A stretch of 64,000 bases of DNA. It comes from Viridothelium virens (lineage: Eukaryota > Ascomycota > Dothideomycetes > Trypetheliales > Trypetheliaceae). Each line of letters opens with the position of its first letter. Position 1 is the stretch's first letter. Of the stretch, positions 1-12,209 are shown one piece after another. The stretch covers positions 62,001 through 126,000 of the forward strand of contig ML991787.1 in assembly GCA_010094025.1 (NCBI GenBank), read 5' to 3'. The translations under genes were made by a program, and so were the position numbers. The notes beneath the pieces were generated by a model that worked only from the letters and a program-made list of their open reading frames with translations, was not told the origin of the DNA and did not search any database.

Positions 1-452
1 TTTCCGAAGGCTCTTCATTGACTGTCGTAGTATACATTCACGCAGCTGCTTTGAGAAAACTAGATTCAGAATTTCTTATTGTTCGAGAGTCGTCTGTACC
101 TGACAGCTAGTAACGAATATCCAAATTGATATGGCTGTTGTGCTATGAACCGAGGGTCGCCTCTCTACGATGAGTCTCTATTCCCAAGCGATGCAGCAGC
201 GAAGTCTGGTATACGAACTAAGAGATGATTTGACTGATTAAAGAAATCCACAGAACGCCCGATCTAGAAATACAGACACTCTCCTCATGTCTAGCTTGCT
301 CTGATGTGCGTCTGGTCCCATGGGCACCAGTAACCTGAAGGAGACAATACCTCTAGGCAAACGCAAAACCTCAAGAATAGTACCCAAAGCCGCACCGCTG
401 TAACGCGAAAAGATCCTGTCCAACCGACTTCGATTATCGAAAGGCAGTCTGG
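1..452. other. Intergenic, downstream of the kinase-like gene
   Basis: No supported gene. This is the 3' side of the minus-strand kinase-like gene. The only open frame (238-423, minus) is short and has no recognisable content. Confidence 0.5.
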
Positions 453-2281
453 TCAGATCGAGCTTGAACCGGTGTGATCTTGTTCTTCAAAACGAACTAC
501 AGGAGTTCTTTTTGGTACTGGTGTTCGCCTTGGAGCATTTGGAGTCGGAGCAAGAAGATAATGGTTGTCCTCCTTTGCTCTGTTCAGAAAACCCTTCAGG
601 CTGTCGCGTAGGTCCATTGCTTTGATTCGAGTATCTGGGTCAATGCAAAGCATGTCATTCATTATAAGATCCAGCAGGTCGTGGACTAGGAGAGAACAAC
701 GTTCGTGCTTGTGGAGGTCTTGCACCCATTCCACTACTGCTTTGCGAACTTCGGCTTGGGGTTCATCGCCTGATTTAATCATTGTGAAGAAGATATCCTC
801 TGAAAGTCGTGGAATCGTGTTGTGTGGTGCCATTCGTGCATCCGAGAACGCCTCAATGCCAATGTTGCCTTGCATTAGCCATGTGATGAACTCCAGGTAC
901 ACGCAGCCTAGACTCCAGAAGTCGTATGCACGAGAGACACATTTGCCCAACCGGATTTCTGGAGGCTCGTATGTGAAGGAATAGGCTATGTGGTGTGGAT
1001 TTGACTGTGAGCGAGACTCGCGACCGTGGAATCGGCAAAGACCATAGTCTGCGATCTTGAGCATACCACCTCCATCTGGACCACTGGAAAACCAGAGAAT
1101 GTTCTCGGGCTTGAAATCGCCGTGCCGCCCATAGATCTTTTCTCCAGATTGGATCTGTATGTTCGCATCCAGCTCTGGCTGTTTTCGAGCATCTTCTTTC
1201 GGCTCGGGAGGCCACGACGGAGTGAACTCATGCACTTTGAGCAATCCATCTGCAATGCCGTGCATTTGCTCCACTGACCAGAGGACTGTCCCGGCATTGA
1301 AGTTTGGGCTAGGGTTCTCCTCCCAGTATTGTCGCAGGTCAGCATCAGCGTACGGTAGAATCAAGTGCATCCTATCCTTGTACTCAAAATAAGCAAAGAG
1401 CTCCATGAGATGATCATGTTTCCCTCCCACTCTTTGCAAATTTTCTATCTCATTATTAATTTCCCTATCGTCAGTAGTGAGGAGTTTTTTGATTGCAACA
1501 AGGCGCTCCTCCTGCATTGCGTTAGGCTATCTTGAGGCGGACCTTGCATAAAAGTTTGGTATAGACGTACATTAGCATCATCTAAGCAGTCCCAGAAGTC
1601 ATGATGCCATTCATATGGTCTTCTTATCTGGATCTCGCTATACCCGCCGCGGGTTTCCGGTCTCTTCTTGTTGCCTTCGGGGTACATGAATGGCAGGACC
1701 ACATCATCATCCAGGGGAAGGCGCACGTTGCGTTGAAAGACTGGTGCAGTCATGAGCCGCTGAGCTTTACTGAATTTTTCTCTTTGGTCTGGTTGCCAAT
1801 CATTGATTAGCTTGATGCGCGCTGCAGTCTTGCCGTCGCCAGGTCGAGCTTCCAGAATCCATTGTGAAGCCAAGGCTTTGCCTTCGAGGCCATGGGTTTT
1901 TCTTCGAAGGGGCAGCTGTTCATCTGTGATCCCTTCGTCTAGTAGCCCACATATCTCTTGTGGGCTCTTCATGTAAGCAAGAATAGCGAAAAGCGTGCTC
2001 GCCTTCTGAAAAGTACGCTGCACGTATTGCTTTACCTCATTATGGTTGAGATGAGGATGCTCAGCGATTATCACTTTTCTGATGGTGTCCTCGGTAATCA
2101 ACTTCTTTTGCGCGGGCCACGGAATAAAATGCTGTTGCGAGAATTGAGGGCATTCGATGCGTTCCTTACGCAGTCGCTTCTTCAAAGCTTCCCTCAGCTC
2201 CATGGTTTCCGAATTTCCTATCGTGACCTGCCCATTCGAAGCAGCAATTTTGTCCGCTTCTGAAATCGAAAAGGAAGACAT
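453..2281 (-). CDS. Fungal protein-kinase-domain protein (2 exons)
   Basis: Predicted 589-residue kinase-fold protein. I join exon 1 (2281-1571) to exon 2 (1511-453) across a 59-nt intron (1512-1570) that starts GTACGT, has a CCTAAC branch-like site and ends GCAG, phase 0. Visible motifs are VAIKK (candidate ATP-binding Lys245), HGDFKPEN (catalytic Asp359, Asn364), IADYG (Asp382, Tyr in place of the usual Phe of DFG) and PPEI in the APE position. The N-terminal ~235 residues resemble the conserved leader of many Pezizomycotina kinase-like proteins, and a degenerate glycine loop (RGGYSE) lies just before the junction. Key catalytic residues are kept, so activity is possible, but substrate and role are unknown. 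This family is often expanded in accessory regions of filamentous fungi. The C-terminal tail is basic and proline-rich. Confidence 0.8.
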
Positions 2282-2825
2282 CTTCGCGCCTGGCTAATTC
2301 TCGCAGGGGGTTCTCTTTTGCAGCTCAATGCTTTCCTCTCCTTTTCCAATAGAAGCGTTTAGTTAAACCAAAGCCCCATTAAGAGTCTCGTTCGCACCAC
2401 AAAATTTATGGGAAGAGCGATGTCGTGGATGACTTAAAGATATATGTCCAGCAAGAGTGAAGAGCAGACTCGAAGGACCAGAGCACTCCAACGGCATGTC
2501 TAAGTGCCAAAGGAGGTAAGCAGCCTCCAGGGATCAAGACCAAGACCGATCTAAATACAGGGGCAATACTCGCAGCCCTGGGAGCCTAATTGCTCAGTGC
2601 ACAGCCTGGTCTCAACACTGAAAATAACGCAGCCACTGGTCCTCTGATTGATCTTACTTGGCTGGATTGTACCTACGATCGGGATGAGCTACAATAAGGC
2701 TCACTTCGGCAGCTCAGCCACTCCAATCGACTCTTGATACGCTGATCGGATAAATCGACTAAAACGTTTTCGGAACAGCCTCGCTAAACAGTCTTAGGCA
2801 ACAGGATCGTGATAGTCACAATTAA
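2282..2825. other. Intergenic between two minus-strand genes
   Basis: About 540 bp between the CorA-like stop and the kinase-like start. It should hold the kinase-like promoter. No reading frame or repeat stands out. Confidence 0.5.
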
Positions 2826-4952
2826 CTAGACAATGGAGGATCCCCGTTCGCTAAGCCTACTTTTGAGTCCGTATACACTATCATGCTTCATCAAATCTCC
2901 CGATGCTGACGCATACGACGTTTCCGGCGACGATTCAGGAGACGTCCTTGGATGAGGACAATCACCCACTTCCAGGTCCTCCGAGTCTTGGCCTTCAGTT
3001 CGCCAAAATGCGAGCCAAGAGCAGTCGTCAAATAAAAGTTTACAAACCCCTATTCTTCGAAAATATGGCATTGCAAAGAGTCTCGAGACCTTAATTTGCG
3101 TCCAAACCCACCAAGTCGCGATTGTGACAAGAGTCAAAGGAATGGATACCGCTGCTAGAAGCCATGCGCTTGCTAACACGTACATATCACCGCCGTCGCT
3201 GATTTGGACGAATTGAGTCGAAAAGAAGTTCTTCCAATATTTAGTTAAGCGCGTACCCTCGAGGGGAGTGGGAGTGAACAAACAGCAACGATAGTTGTCG
3301 GTAGGTAGATCAGGCTAATTATCGTCAAGACCTTGACTGCTGCGGCATCTCTGGTACTTGTTTCCTAGAACCTGGTCAACTTTTAGGCACCTCTGGCTGT
3401 AACACACTTACAGTTAGCTGAATCATTGACTTGCTCTCTGCTTGAGACTCATTTGCTACATCCTTTAGCGCGGAACCATTCTCATAACTCAGTAAATCCG
3501 ATACCTGTGTCGAGGTTTGCTAACTTTCTTTCCAGAGCACTTCTCGGGGTGATGAACTAACTAATTGAGTCGTACTCCTTGCCTTATCCCTCAACACCTT
3601 TGCTCTGCTCCTACACAGGTCTATGTCTTTGATATGCTCATCAAGCTGCCGAAGAGCATATCTACAAGCGCAATGCTGTTCTTGTGCCCTGCACTCCAGC
3701 TCACAGTATGCTTGAACATGCTGCTGGATGCGAGTGACTGTGTAGACTAACGTGGGGAGTATTACCTGTAGGTCAATGACACGATCTTCCAAGAGCTTAA
3801 GTACCTGTCTGTCTTTAAAGTCGCCATTGGGATTTGTCAGTGAGGCAAGGTGCTTTTGCCTCTTGTCACGCTCGATACACACTACGGATTTTGACTATCA
3901 TAATCAGTTGAGTCAGTATAGCGCTTCAGCTCCGTCTCTATATCTGCAACGTTTTCTGACGGAATGTTTTTACGAGGCAGCAGGACCTCACCTGAGTACT
4001 TATTTGTGTATCCAGCCACGACATGTAATCCATCCAGCCCCTCAGACTATCTGCAATGAGCAGGAGATGAATTTGAGTAGATGCAACATTCGGTGGTATC
4101 GCGAGTTCAGGATCTAAAACTGAGGAAAGGTGCATCCTGGCATCTGGGGACGGAGCGATTAGTAAGAATGTTGATTTAGGTACCCGAGATGCCTCCTTGC
4201 AACAAACTGTATTTTTGGACTGATGATATACAGCGGTTTGACGAATAGACCATGGGGAGAACTCCCCAGTTAAGGGGCCCCTTCCATGTTTTTCAACTCG
4301 CCGAAGTACGTACGCTAATTCTACAATATTTGTAAGTTTCATATCTTGGGAGGCGTAGTTCGCTTTTACACTATATTATAAAAGTTTATCTTACCAGAGA
4401 AATTGGCTTGGTCGCACTCTTTTTTCCCGTACTGAATATGTGACATGCATCCTGGAAACTCAAACTCATTGTCCTCAGTCTTTCGGCCAAAAACGAACAC
4501 ACACTTCCAGATCTGCGGGAATATCTTGTACACTTCTAGTACGTCTTTGAACAAGTCAAGAGAAATGTCTAGAGTCGTCCACGAGCGCCGTTGGCGGATT
4601 TCTAAGATGTGAGGCAAGATATTTGACTCCTATACTTGCAAAACAATGGTCAGCAATGATGCCTTACGCAAATTCAGGAAGCAAAAATGGTCATTACCGT
4701 CGGAATACCAATAGATGTAGCTGGGTGGGATCTTACCCGATGCAAAGTATCGACCTGTGACCGACACTCAATAGATTCAGGCCCAGGGGCATGCATAGCT
4801 TTTTTTTCGGCCAGGTCAATTTTCCTGGGCTTGGTGATTAGCTTCAGCTGCGCAATTTCTGGCTTTGCCTCAAAAATATCCTGGGCTTTTTCGTGGATCT
4901 TCAATTCCAACCCTTTATCAAAGCTAAGCGGTGAAATGTTTTCTAGAACCAT
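2826..4952 (-). CDS. CorA-like membrane protein, fungal family (7 exons)
   Basis: I assemble 563 residues from exons 4952-4737, 4629-4395, 4320-3992, 3894-3562, 3504-3412, 3364-3284 and 3230-2826; introns are 47-107 nt with GT...AG ends and matching phases. Family landmarks appear in order: RQRRSWTTLDIS in exon 2, AYVLRRVEKHGR and PWSIRQTAVYH in exon 3, a helical region (LLEDRVIDLQ) in exon 4, the pre-membrane segments SDLLSYENGSALK in exon 5 and TRDAAAVKVLT in exon 6, then ANFFSTQF across the last junction. Two membrane helices lie near residues 408-432 and 445-470, as in CorA proteins, but the GMN selectivity motif of true Mg2+ channels is absent (FFSTQF instead). It is probably a plasma- or internal-membrane protein of unknown transport ability. 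The last intron ends GAAG, a weak acceptor, but it restores the family sequence exactly. An upstream exon cannot be excluded. Confidence 0.8.
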
Positions 4953-7000
4953 AGCTTATCATCGGGCGCTCAGGTATTTTGAGCACAAATTGATTCAATG
5001 CTCCCAAATGAAGATCAGTGCTTCTTGGTCGCACACTGCGCCGCGAAGTTTCCTCTATAAACCCTTCCGGCAACCTGAATCAATTCAACAAGGAATTAGC
5101 TCGGGATTAACGAGATGCAGGCTATGCCGAAGCCAGGCATCAACCCACTGGGCAATAGCTGACTCAGTATTGCCTTCGGCATGGTTTCTTTGCCCTTCGC
5201 ATCATCAATGCATTGCCAAAAGCGCAGTGCAGATGAGGCGGGGTATGTAGAATGGTGTACAGAGTACTGCCCCCTAGTCAAGGTGCGTTGTATGACCTGC
5301 AAATCCAGGTTCTCAACCATTGAAAAGGAAGAGAAATAGGCTGGCAATAGCTAGGAAGTTTTTGCAAATCACCGTGCCTCCGCCGTTTGTTTCACTTTTC
5401 TTCAACGCGATAGAGAGACTTGAGGACTGTCAATATAGCCTACTCCACTCTGGTTCCTTCGCGCTGCCACCATTAGAGGGGGCAAATACGGTCTAAGTCT
5501 CGAAAAAGACATACTAATCTTGAGTTAGTGGGCGAGGAAAGCGTCAGATTCCAACTGAGAGGAATGAAGTCTATTGGCACTACCAGTGTGTGAATAGCTG
5601 AACAAAGTGGCGAATAGATCGAGAAAAGAACAACACAGAGAAGGAGGATCTAGAATCAGCGAAGTACTACTGTTTTGCAACGATTATTGTCGATGTGAAC
5701 GCCTACGTCCCTACGATTGTTAGTCCAGATTTCAGAGGCACGTACCGATACATTACAGCCCAGTCCCTCACATCATATCTTGAATCAATCACGTATCTGG
5801 GCACAAGAATCGAGCTGAGTGTTGGCGTCCTAGCTTATCAGCCCAATGAGAGCTGAGCTTCAATGCAATTCAATTCAACATGTATGCGGCCGGGCTCAGA
5901 GTAGCATAATTCGGATTATTGTGCCGTGAGAAGGGACCAATCACCTCAGTATGCCCGAGCTATCCAGCGTCGATCATGGCCTGACATTTTCGGGAATTGG
6001 CAGTGATCAGGAATAGAAAGGCATCTAGGGACAAAGCTCTAGAGGTATGCATAATGTATCATGCATGCGCTATCCAACGGTCGCAAGCCTTTGAGAGAAT
6101 CACTTTATCGTGGAGCTCGACATTATGCAGAGGGGTTGATAGATGCCGCCTTCTTGCAGATTATGCCGCTTGTTGAAATGAGCGAGACCTCAATCCCGAG
6201 AGGCCTACATGAGTACATCTTTCAAAAAGAACTGCGCCCCCTGAACACCCATTTACTTCAACAGAATCAATATGACTGTGACAAAAAATTACACCGCTCG
6301 ATACATAAGCTCCTCTCGGCTCTCTGAGCTCTTAGAAAGACTATTTCCGGGGCAGTGGACAGCCAAGGTTCAATAAATCCCCCCCGCGCCTTTCACGTGG
6401 CTTTTCACTGACTTTCAACAACCCAGACACAAATGGGCCATTGGGTTATCACCACGCCTCGCGAATTGACAAAGGTTTGTTCAATGTGGTCGAAAGTTCT
6501 GATCTTCGATTCAAGCTGTGCCGGGCCGCTTACATTGTTTCTTCAGGCAGAGATCGACGATGCTAGCATTTCTGGATCAGCAGAAATCGACGCAAACGGT
6601 CCCTCAAACCAGGCAAACCAGGCAAATCATGAACAGTGATGTGGCTGCGCCTGACCGCATTGCAGCTTACCATTGCAGTTTTAACGATGGGCCAGGAGTG
6701 TAGCTAATTGGAAGAATGGAAGGGGGGTGTAAATGGTGAGGCAGCGGTTCCGTATGGGACGTAGCTCGAAATTCGTTATCTCCGATTATTATGGTTAGTG
6801 GCGGATAATCAAGCAGATGAGATAATAGCACGATGGAATGATGATACTATTGCGGCTAGCTCTGTAGTGAATTATATGTAAATACTCTAGATCTGGCCGC
6901 ATGGCCCGTGCTCCCATCTTAACCACGTAGTGACGCTGTCACAAGCATTCTCCGGCATATCAGTAATGGATGGATACTAAAAATAAAGAAGAGGAGGTAA
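4953..7000. other. Gene-poor tract, first part
   Basis: No supported gene. Short ATG frames exist (for example 6061-6327 plus, 88 codons), but none shows a domain, typical codon bias or convincing splice partners. It may hold the promoter of the CorA-like gene at its left edge and decayed sequence beyond. Confidence 0.5.
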
Positions 7001-7001
7001 A

Positions 7002-7029
7002 GGGGTGGGGAGGGGAGGGGAGGGTGGGA
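7002..7029 (+). other. G-run tract, quadruplex-capable
   Basis: Six consecutive runs of three or four G separated by single A or T bases. The pattern meets the usual intramolecular G-quadruplex rule on the plus strand. It lies in the gene-poor tract with no gene close by. Confidence 0.6.
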
Positions 7030-7030
7030 G

Positions 7031-8930
7031 TGTTATGCTACAAAGGCAAGGTGGATACGTTGGAAAAGTTAGAAGAGGTTAGATCTTTCTAAATTGAGGT
7101 TAGATACGGAGTACTCTAGCTGCAACATAGCGAAAATGGATCAAAATTAACGAACCTCGCAATAACGTATAAGTTCGTTATCCCCACACAAAATTGGGTA
7201 AAGTCCAAAAAACCTACGTAGTAAGCCGTATTTAGTTATACGGGTCTTCGCTATATCCCATACGCATTGCAATGTCAGAGCAACAAATATGACAATATTC
7301 TGACTGCAGAAAAAGTCAGGCTGCTTATATCTATTTATTCCACAGGCCACGTTCAAGGGAACCTTCGTCCCGTGTCTCCGAGGTGGAGTTTTCTAGAGTA
7401 CGATACCTCCGACATCCATACGATATGAACTTTGGAGGTGCGGTAACGCGTGTCGCCATCCGTGTCGCCATGCATGCAATAAAACGAAAACTACACGTGC
7501 ATTGCATACAATATTCCCACTGCCACGGCACATCGTGGCGCAAATCCACTGATCCAAGTGGGCAGTGCGAAGACCCAAACAAAAGCTTAGGCACAGATAT
7601 TGTATTTCCACCAGTCTGGTCCTTATATGCTACTCTTGGACCTTAACTACGCAAGCTCCCTGTCCAAAAGAAGACCCAGAAGGGCGTTGGGCTTCGTAAT
7701 CATTCGGAATAGGTCTCGATATGCATAATCCTCGTCCTTTGATCCAAGACTAACCCTGAGCTTCCTCTAACGCAACAGTATTAGAGCCGAGTTTGTATTG
7801 GGGAACCACATCTGAGGGAGCGAAGCGACATTCTCGCGCTTGGATGTTACGCCCTTGGGGCAGTGTAGCTCAAAAGCGATCTGTAATTTTCGCTCATTCT
7901 CTTACATCTCCTGTAGGATCTAGAATAGCATATCTTGTGGCGGTGCAGTTCTCTGACATATCCTTGTCATGTCACGAAGACTCAGCCTTCCTCGCGGCCA
8001 ACATAAGATGCCTCAATGGATCGTGATTTTTTTTAGGGGTATCAGATCATCATATTATGAGCAGATTCAATGCTCAAGATACTGCAGATGTCATCATCAG
8101 CGTATTGGACGGAGCCTTCTCAGACTATACCGGGCCACTCTCTGGACCCTCACAAACTCATGAATCAATTGGAAAAACGTTATGGGCCGTCTGCGGAAGG
8201 TCAAGATAATTTTCGCGTTGAAGTGAGCTGGTCAAGACGTAGATCAGAATCATCAAGAGTGGGAGCTAATCGAAAACTCACATAGCTAAGACGGAATAGC
8301 TACAATATCTACCCGTCTCAAACTGCCAAGGAGCACAAACTAAGCCAGGTACATAAGTCTTTCCTCATTCGAGTCTAAGATAGTGACCCGTATATATTAG
8401 GAAGAAATTCGGGCTTGTGAGGTACGTCGAATCTAGAGTCACGGCCATTCTGGAATTAAAGGGTCACGATGTGAGGAGCTTGGACTACACTATCTCGGGC
8501 GCCGCAGACGACTGCTAGGTATATGAATACAGAGTGTATAAGTTAACAAGCATTCTTATTGGTGTACCTATTTCAATATTAGGTTTCATTGTGTCAACTA
8601 TCTTTCACGTCTAACAATACTGTGAGCAGTGTTCGCGCTTCAGACACATCCCTGACAAACATTGATTCAGACTCCTTTCAGACTGCGGTGATTGACAGTT
8701 GAAATCCCTCTCTAATGTTATTGGAATTGAGCCAATATTCTGATCGTAGCATCATAAATGTAGGATCGGCAGTGAACGTGATCCCACATTCTCAACATAG
8801 CAGAATACTATCAAGAAGTACACGGTGTCTTAAGCCAGCTTATCTTACTTCTTGGTGAGATAGATTCTTCCAAAATATGTATTCAGGCAAAATTCGTGCA
8901 GTGAAAGAATGATATCAATCACGTGTGGAT
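7031..8930. other. Gene-poor tract, second part
   Basis: Several overlapping frames of 60-90 codons on both strands (7147-7611, 7793-8285) without recognisable motifs. No inverted terminal repeats or transposase motifs were seen by eye, though strongly decayed copies would be missed. Confidence 0.45.
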
Positions 8931-8973
8931 TTGATTTTTTTTTCACTTTTTTGTTTTTTCTAAAAAAAAAAAA
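8931..8973. repeat. Poly-T / poly-A low-complexity tract
   Basis: T-runs of about 9, 6 and 6 bases followed by a run of 12 A. The T- and A-blocks could pair as a hairpin. It sits about 50 bp before the small frame at 9025, where a poly(dA:dT) element would be compatible with a fungal promoter. Confidence 0.6.
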
Positions 8974-9024
8974 CCAAACTCCGAGACTATAAGAAAATTA
9001 GGACTTTAAAACTTTCTACAGAAC

Positions 9025-9243
9025 ATGAAGTTTATAACTCCAAGAGGAAATTTTATGACTAATGAAGTACAAATCTCTCCTACAGTCACAGACTTTCAAG
9101 AGCTCCGAAAGTTGGAGACATCATCCAAACCAACCGAGGTTGAGTTTGTCCAAGAACTAATCACTCTCAATCCGACTGGGTTCAAAAACTTGGTGTATCG
9201 AAGTCAGCGATTGCATCTCGCCAAAATGATCACGACTATTTGA
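9025..9243 (+). CDS. Possible small orphan protein, 72 aa
   Basis: An intact ATG-started frame of 72 residues in AT-rich DNA, preceded by a poly-T/poly-A tract. The product is hydrophilic with no signal peptide, membrane segment or known motif. Nothing beyond an open frame supports it. It may be chance or a young lineage-specific gene. Confidence 0.2.
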   Translation: MKFITPRGNFMTNEVQISPTVTDFQELRKLETSSKPTEVEFVQELITLNPTGFKNLVYRSQRLHLAKMITTI

Positions 9244-9504
9244 TTGTGGCCCCATATCCTATTCTCATCGTTGCTCACGAGACTTGGAGATAATGCGAGA
9301 TCCGCGTGACCTTGTAACAATCGTACAGAGAATTCTTTACCGGGAGTCCCTCATCCGCTCAGTCTTTCTGATAACGAAGACCCAGTAGTTCGTCCTCTGA
9401 CTCGTCTTCGACATACTTCTAATCTCTACCCACACCAAGCACAGGAACGAAGACATACTAAAGCAGCATATCCCTAAAATCGAAGGCCCTGCACACCCGT
9501 AACA

Positions 9505-11377
9505 TCACCTTCGCCACGGCTGCTGTAACGCCACCACATTTCTCAAGGTTCCAAAACTCAACACATCACTGATCCTGCTCGCACCCGAAAATAGCATACA
9601 CAATCGATCAACTCCACATCCCCAACCCCCCGTAGGCGGCAGGCCCCATTCCAGCGCCTCGAGATAGCTTTCGTCAACCATCACACCCCCTTCTCCTTCT
9701 TCCGCCACGCCATCGAGCTTCTGGTACTGCACCTGCTCCACGAACTTGCGCCGTTGCTCAAAGGGCGAGTTCTCCTCCTCGTAGGCATTGACATATTCGC
9801 GGCCTTGGATGAAAAGCTCAACGCGAGCCGCAACACGTTGGTGCGTCTGCGGGTCGATGAAGGACTTTGAGAGAGGGGAGAGAGCTTCCGGATGGTGGGT
9901 GATAAAGGTGGGGTACGTGCATTGGGGCTCGAGGTAGGTGGATGAGAGAGCATCAAGGAGGCGAGGCAGCGAAGGGGAAGCCGGTGGCTTGAGATCTAGA
10001 GATTGGAAGAGTTGGAGCAGGGCTTGTTGGGCGTCGGGGGCGCTAATGTCGGGCAGTGGTCGACCAATGGCGGATTCGATAGATGGGATGAACTCTAGAC
10101 GTTTGAAAGGTGCAGAGAAATCCACGTCGAGTGGCTTGAGGGATTGTAGTTGATCCCTTTTCAGAGCGGCAGTATGCTCTGCGAGACCTATGAACATGTT
10201 TTCAGTCATTTTGATTAGGTCTTCGAGAGTCGCGAATGGCTTGTAGAATTCGCAAATAGTAAATTCGGGATTGTGGGTTGTATCGATGCCTGTTGAGGTA
10301 TTAAGATTTGTAATCAGGGGTAGACATCTTCCATAATACCTTCGTTCCTGAACGCCTGACCCATCTCGTACACTCCTTCTATTCCCCCAACGAGGAGTCG
10401 CTTGAGGAAGAGCTCTGGCGCAATTCTCAGACTGAGCTCATTTTCCGGAAACTCGGTCGCTGTAGTTAAAAATGGGTGTGCATTTGCCCCCCCCACACCT
10501 GTAGAAAGCATTGGGGTTCTGACGTGTATCAAGTCGTGGGCCTCCAGAAAATCTCGCATGAACTTTTCAACATGGTGCCTCATTCTAAGAGTATCCCTCG
10601 GTTGTCTGTTCACAATGAGATCGACATGCGGACTTCGGCTGCGCCTTTCGGAATCTATAAGCTCATCGGGAACCTGATGTAGTGAGGCTGCCGTGATGCG
10701 AGGGATTGCTGTGGCCGTTATTGATAGCTCTCCTGCTGCAGTACGACTAGGATAGCCAGTGATAGCTGCGGAACCATCAGCATATATTTCTGGTAATCCG
10801 ACGGAAGTGGAACTCACAAATCCAATCACCCTTTCTCGAGGTCTGCGTGAACTCCCTCCATTCTACCTTTACATGCTCTTGTTCCCCAGCATTTCGATTT
10901 TGTATGATTCGAAGGTTACATAGACCCTGAATGCTACTTTCGCCATTGCAGATATCGTAGAAGATTAGCTTGGAGCCAGCAGACCGAAAAGAACGTATTC
11001 TGCCTAGACCTTTCAGTATCCAAGTCGCAAGGCCAAGAGTTATTCGCCGTACCATCGACTGTGACAACCACATCTGCATTCGCCTCATCTTTCCCTAAAC
11101 TTGAATAATCCGCACGTATATCCCTTGGAGATTTTCTTTGAATACCAGGAGCTCTTTCCAGTCGAGGATAGAATTTCCGGAGGCTTTGGGTATTTCTTAA
11201 CTTGTTAATACGTCTTTGATAGTCTCCCGTCACAGCAGTTTTAGCGTTACCATCAGCAAGGGTGCCATTACGGCGCCGAAAGCTATTGCGCCAGACGTCG
11301 GAAAAGTTTTGGTAGGAGGAACACCGTTTGAACCTGGGAATGTAGGGACAGGTACGGACGCAGGAAGTCAAAACCAT
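9505..11377 (-). CDS. MSK1: Mitochondrial lysyl-tRNA synthetase (4 exons)
   Basis: Charges mitochondrial tRNA-Lys. Exons 11377-11053, 11003-10818, 10765-10340 and 10289-9505 give 573 residues, close to yeast Msk1; introns are 49-52 nt. The N-terminus is rich in Arg, Ser and Phe, as in a matrix-targeting presequence. The OB-fold anticodon-binding domain begins at VDGRIRSFRSAGSK. The class II core follows: RIAPELFLKRLLVGG, then motif 2 around AFRNEGID (split by intron 3, completed by THNPEFT), and motif 3 GCGVDRLCML near the C-terminus. Each splice junction restores a conserved family stretch, which supports the model. The start at 11377 is the ATG giving the presequence. It diverges from TIM10 over a 451-bp shared upstream region. 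It could be confused with the cytosolic enzyme KRS1, but the presequence and short length favour the mitochondrial form. Confidence 0.9.
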
Positions 11378-11828
11378 GACGGCTCATTATTCTACATTAT
11401 TAGCATCAGTTTCTCTCAGTTGAACAAAGTCCAAGTATGGAGAAGAAAGGCCAGGGCTAAGAAGTCTTATTGCAATCAATCGCTGACGGGACCGTCATTC
11501 GCAAAGGCTCTGCAGTTCGATTCAAGACTGAAGAGCAAGATAGAGAAGCATTGTGAGACGTACCTCGGTCTTTTGCAACCTGATTGGAGCCACTAAACCT
11601 TTCCTGCTGCGACTGCTGGAGAATCGTTGCGAAGGCGGAGGTTCGGAGTACGGTAGCTGAAAGTCCTGTCCGATGTCAAAGCTTCGCGACAAGAATTTAT
11701 TATGAAGTTATTAAGCACGCGAGCTCGTTGTCCAAGCGCAACCCCATCATCTTCCTTGAAGCTTCCATCGACCTCCAAATTTAAAAACGCAAGTCGGGCC
11801 GCTTACAGAACAATTAATTCTCACCATC
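11378..11828. promoter_or_regulatory. Shared upstream region of MSK1 and TIM10
   Basis: 451 bp between two divergent genes for mitochondrial proteins, so both promoters must lie here. No specific factor site was recognised with confidence. Confidence 0.5.
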
Positions 11829-12209
11829 ATGTCTTTCCTCTTCGGCCAGCGCCCGCAGCCTTCTTCCGCCGAGAAGATTGCCGCCGCAGAAGCAGAAGTC
11901 GAGATGGTTTCCGACATGTTCAACCGGTCAGTTCCTTCTCCATGAGCTCCTCGACAAGTCTCTGCCTCATGTGCGATCCTCGAATTCAATGCTGACCTTT
12001 CTTTTCTTTCCAGCCTCTCCGACTCATGTCACCGCAAGTGCGTCCCTGCAGATTACCGCGAGGGCGAGTTGAACAAGGGCGAGTCTGTCTGCCTCGACCG
12101 GTGCGCCTCCAAGTTCTTCGACGTAAACATCAAAGTCAGCGAGAAAATGCAGAGTCAGGCGGCGGCTGGGGGTGGTGCAGGAGGGATGGGTGCCATGGGG
12201 GGAATATGA
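11829..12209 (+). CDS. TIM10: Mitochondrial intermembrane-space chaperone Tim10 (2 exons)
   Basis: Small Tim chaperone that, with Tim9, escorts hydrophobic carrier precursors across the intermembrane space to the TIM22 translocase. Exons 11829-11926 and 12014-12209 (87-nt intron, GTCAGT...CCAG) encode 97 residues. The twin CX3C signature is complete: CHRKC and CLDRC, whose cysteines form the two disulfides needed for folding through the Mia40 pathway. The N-terminal helix and a C-terminal Gly/Ala/Met tail match fungal Tim10. The start at 11829 gives MSFLFGQ, the usual beginning in related fungi. It is divergent from MSK1. Tim9 is an alternative name, but the spacing, N-terminus and tail fit Tim10 better. 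Confidence 0.93.

Noticed and set aside
7105-7115. Recurring TACGGAGTA-type motif (also near 39180 and 63862)
   Set aside because: Short, without fixed spacing or shared flanks; recurrence in 64 kb may be chance or a common fungal promoter word.
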